From the NCBI GenBank assembly GCA_003254925.1, contig QANZ01011811.1:5778-69777 (forward strand): a DNA stretch of 64,000 bases. Reading direction: 5' to 3'. Below, piece by piece: positions 62,011 through 64,000 of the stretch (position 1 is the stretch's first letter; each line of letters opens with the position of its first letter). The notes under the pieces were generated by a model. The model did not search any database. It saw nothing but the letters and a program-made list of their open reading frames with translations, and was not told where the DNA came from. The position numbers were made by a program, and so were the translations under genes. This stretch comes from Chamaecrista fasciculata. Lineage: Eukaryota > Streptophyta > Magnoliopsida > Fabales > Fabaceae.

Positions 62011-62475
62011 GCTAAAGTGCACTTTTGATCTTATAATTTAGACAAAGGTCTCAATTTGGTCCCATAACTTTTTTTGTTGCAATTTTGGTCCTATAACTTA
62101 GGCAAAGGTCTCAATTTGGTCCCATAACTTTTTTATTGCAATTTTGGTCCTATCACTTTTGAAAACGTCTCACCGTTGGTCCCAAGTTGATTTCCATTTA
62201 TTATCTGTCATTAAATCCACTTCACCTATATTTGTCACGTCATCATTCAACTCAGCATGTCAGATCATAATTAACAGCAGAAAATGGATGGAAATCAGCT
62301 TATGACCAACGATGAGACGTTTTCAGAAGTTATGGGACCAAAATTGCAACAAAAAAGTTACGGGACCAAATTAAGACCTTTGCCAAAGTTATGGGATCAA
62401 AATTGCAACAAAAAAAGTTATGAGACCAAATTGAGACCTTTGCCAAAGTTATGGGACCAAAAGTGTACTTTACCC
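62011..62475. mobile_element. MULE-like MITE, 465 bp
   Basis: Ends gctaaagtgcacttttgat and ggaccaaaagtgtactttaccc, flanked by aaaaataaat at 62001-62010 and 62476-62485 (9-10 bp target-site duplication). Internal arms 'cttttgaaaacgtctcaccg' and 'cgatgagacgttttcagaag'. Same family as 45602-46002. Confidence 0.85.
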
Positions 62476-62485
62476 AAAAATAAAT

Positions 62486-63660
62486 AAACAAAATTTGTCT
62501 GCTGTGAATATATAAAATAATATAACAGTAACGATCATGGTTTAAATTTGAAACTTAAATATTTTGTGAATCAACAAAAATTTTTGAAAAAATGTATTCG
62601 ATTATTCATATATACCATATACCAAACGCGGAGATTCTCATTTGAAAAAAAAAAAAAAAGGAAGAAAAGGGAATCATGAATTAAAGCTTATCACAAATTC
62701 CTGGAAGGAAAAAATGCTTTACGGATGCTGTCAATTAAGGCCCCAAATAAAGCATGCAGTGTTAGGGAATCTGTTATCTGTGAGATGATTTTGTTCTTGT
62801 GACGGCTTATTCTTACTTGTTCGGCTGAATGACCCTTGTTCAATGAACTAACTCGTAAGGTATCGTCTTACTATTTTCTTGGTACACTTTTACGGTATCT
62901 TACCCACATCTCATATTTCATACAACTCCCAAACACCTAATATTTCACACAAATCCTATGTGGTGTATATGTGCAAACCAAAACTAATCAAATCAAACCG
63001 AAATTGTTAGGAACTGAATAAATTAAGTGTGGGCCCCAATAAAAACGTTAGGGCTTTTTTCACCACACGAGCACAAATAGAAAAAAAAAATTCCCTTTTA
63101 AATATTTAAAATATATTTTTTCATCCATAATCTTTTAAAGAATTATATTTTCTCTTTTTCACATTAGAAACTTCTATGTTTAGTATAGAGAAGGGAGCAA
63201 AAGACATGTTCTAGAAACAAATAAACTAATAATGATCTTCGAAAAATTATCAAATTAATAATTTAATTTCTAAAATATTAATTAATATAGATAATTTGGT
63301 TATTTCAAAAAATTATAAGTCCAATTTTTTAAAAGAAATTCTACCAATTTTTTTTAAAAGAACAAAATTGTCTATTTTATTTTTTTTAAAAAAATTAAGT
63401 TATCAATTCAATTACATTTACATCAAGTTTAGATTATACAAAGAATTGAAAAGGGATTTCCCTTTTTCTTTCCCTTATGATGAAAAGATTAACGTTGACA
63501 AAGAGTTAGGAGAGTGTTGAAACTTTTAAGTATGAATTAGGAACTAGAAATAGAAAGTAAAGGCACATATCTCCAAAACGGGAAGTTGGAACGCGGAGTA
63601 ACACGGAAAAAGTTGAGAGTGGGGTCAGAGGCATTTAGGTACAGGATCCCCACAATTTGG
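62486..63660. other. Intergenic, no gene seen
   Basis: AT-rich with A runs. Scattered short frames only. Confidence 0.5.
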
Positions 63661-63661
63661 T

Positions 63662-63676
63662 CACGTGAACCACGTG
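63662..63676. promoter_or_regulatory. Two adjacent G-boxes
   Basis: CACGTG at 63662-63667 and 63671-63676, spaced by three bases. Such tandem G-boxes bind bZIP/bHLH factors in plant promoters. A TATA-rich run (63781-63797) and a small ORF follow. Confidence 0.55.
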
Positions 63677-63795
63677 TGCCAATATTTCTTCTTCCTTTTT
63701 CAGTTGTGGCTCACTGTGAGCTCTCATTTTCATCACAAGCCATATAATAATTATGAGGCAAGGCAAGGTGATGAATTAAATATATATATATATAT

Positions 63796-63897
63796 ATGGA
63801 TATTGATGATGATGTAGCGACTGAGGTCGTCCTTCCCTCCCATGGGTTCGTCATGGGAGTGATCGAGAACAAGCTAGCACTAGTCAAATTCAAATAG
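63796..63897 (+). CDS. Possible 33-aa small ORF
   Basis: From an ATG at the end of a TA run the frame encodes MDIDDDVATEVVLPSHGFVM then GVIENKLALVKFK and TAG. Composition is balanced, unlike the AT-rich surroundings, and two G-boxes lie about 120 bp upstream. It could be a small peptide gene, an upstream ORF or a first exon of a gene that continues outside the window. I recognise no family. Confidence 0.3.
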   Translation: MDIDDDVATEVVLPSHGFVMGVIENKLALVKFK

Positions 63898-64000
63898 TAT
63901 AAAATGTAAAGCAACAGTGTTTCCGAATTTGGTTATGTAAAGGTAGTTTCTATCTAATTACGATCACACAAATTCGTACCTACCTATATCCTACCAAGTT

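Overview
This is nuclear DNA of a flowering plant, most likely a eudicot. The evidence is AT-rich spliced genes with GT-AG introns, plant-only gene families (class III XTH, ACR9/10-type ACT protein, PLS-class PPR, UPF0729), an intron-bearing tRNA-Tyr, the plant telomere motif TTTAGGG, and many Copia LTR elements, MITEs, SINEs, a LINE remnant and Helitron ends. I cannot name the species. It is a draft scaffold with N runs at 5155, 8180, 10995-11024 and 28463-28896. A 628-bp segment at the window start recurs without visible difference at 7552-8179, just before an N, so the order of the first 8 kb is doubtful.

Layout. 1-4440: minus-strand gene for a small Gag1-like clamp (DUF4050) protein. 4663-5090: fold-back MITE. 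5156-5973: 5' part of a minus-strand PPR gene, cut off at an N. 6060-7550: tandem duplication, fold-back repeat, SINE-like copy. 8181-10994: 5' LTR, PBS, leader and gag fragment of a Copia element. 11900-12668: palindromic MITE. 13352-15374: 2-kb fold-back element with target-site duplication, telomere-like repeats and a 615-base T run. 16348-16836: solo LTR with target-site duplication. 17580-24258: decayed minus-strand Copia element split by a 2.1-kb solo LTR of another Copia family. 25841-27360: XTH31/32-type gene. 28.9-32 kb: a retroposon with target-site duplication, otherwise mostly non-coding. 32091-32183: tRNA-Tyr with intron. 34969-35229: pseudogene copy of exon 3 of the next gene. 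36523-39304: CDC25/arsenate-reductase-like rhodanese gene with a TRIM in its second intron. 40681-40975: Helitron-like end. 41247-43067: UPF0729 gene whose start codon stands alone in its exon. 43-53.5 kb: TE-rich, no clear gene. 53980-56069: ACR9/10-type ACT protein gene. 57632-60658: 13-exon HGSNAT-like acyltransferase gene, convergent with the previous one. 61-64 kb: MITE, unassigned sequence, and a 33-codon ORF behind two G-boxes.

The genes are ordinary single-copy housekeeping or cell-wall genes with no shared pathway. All spliced models are hand-built from splice sites, unbroken frame and recalled family motifs; every intron phase closes. Most of the unusual biology lies in the repeats: an MULE-like MITE family, one fold-back that carries telomere-like repeats, three Helitron-like 3' hairpins, nested Copia insertions, and a DNA-level duplication of one exon of the CDC25-like gene.
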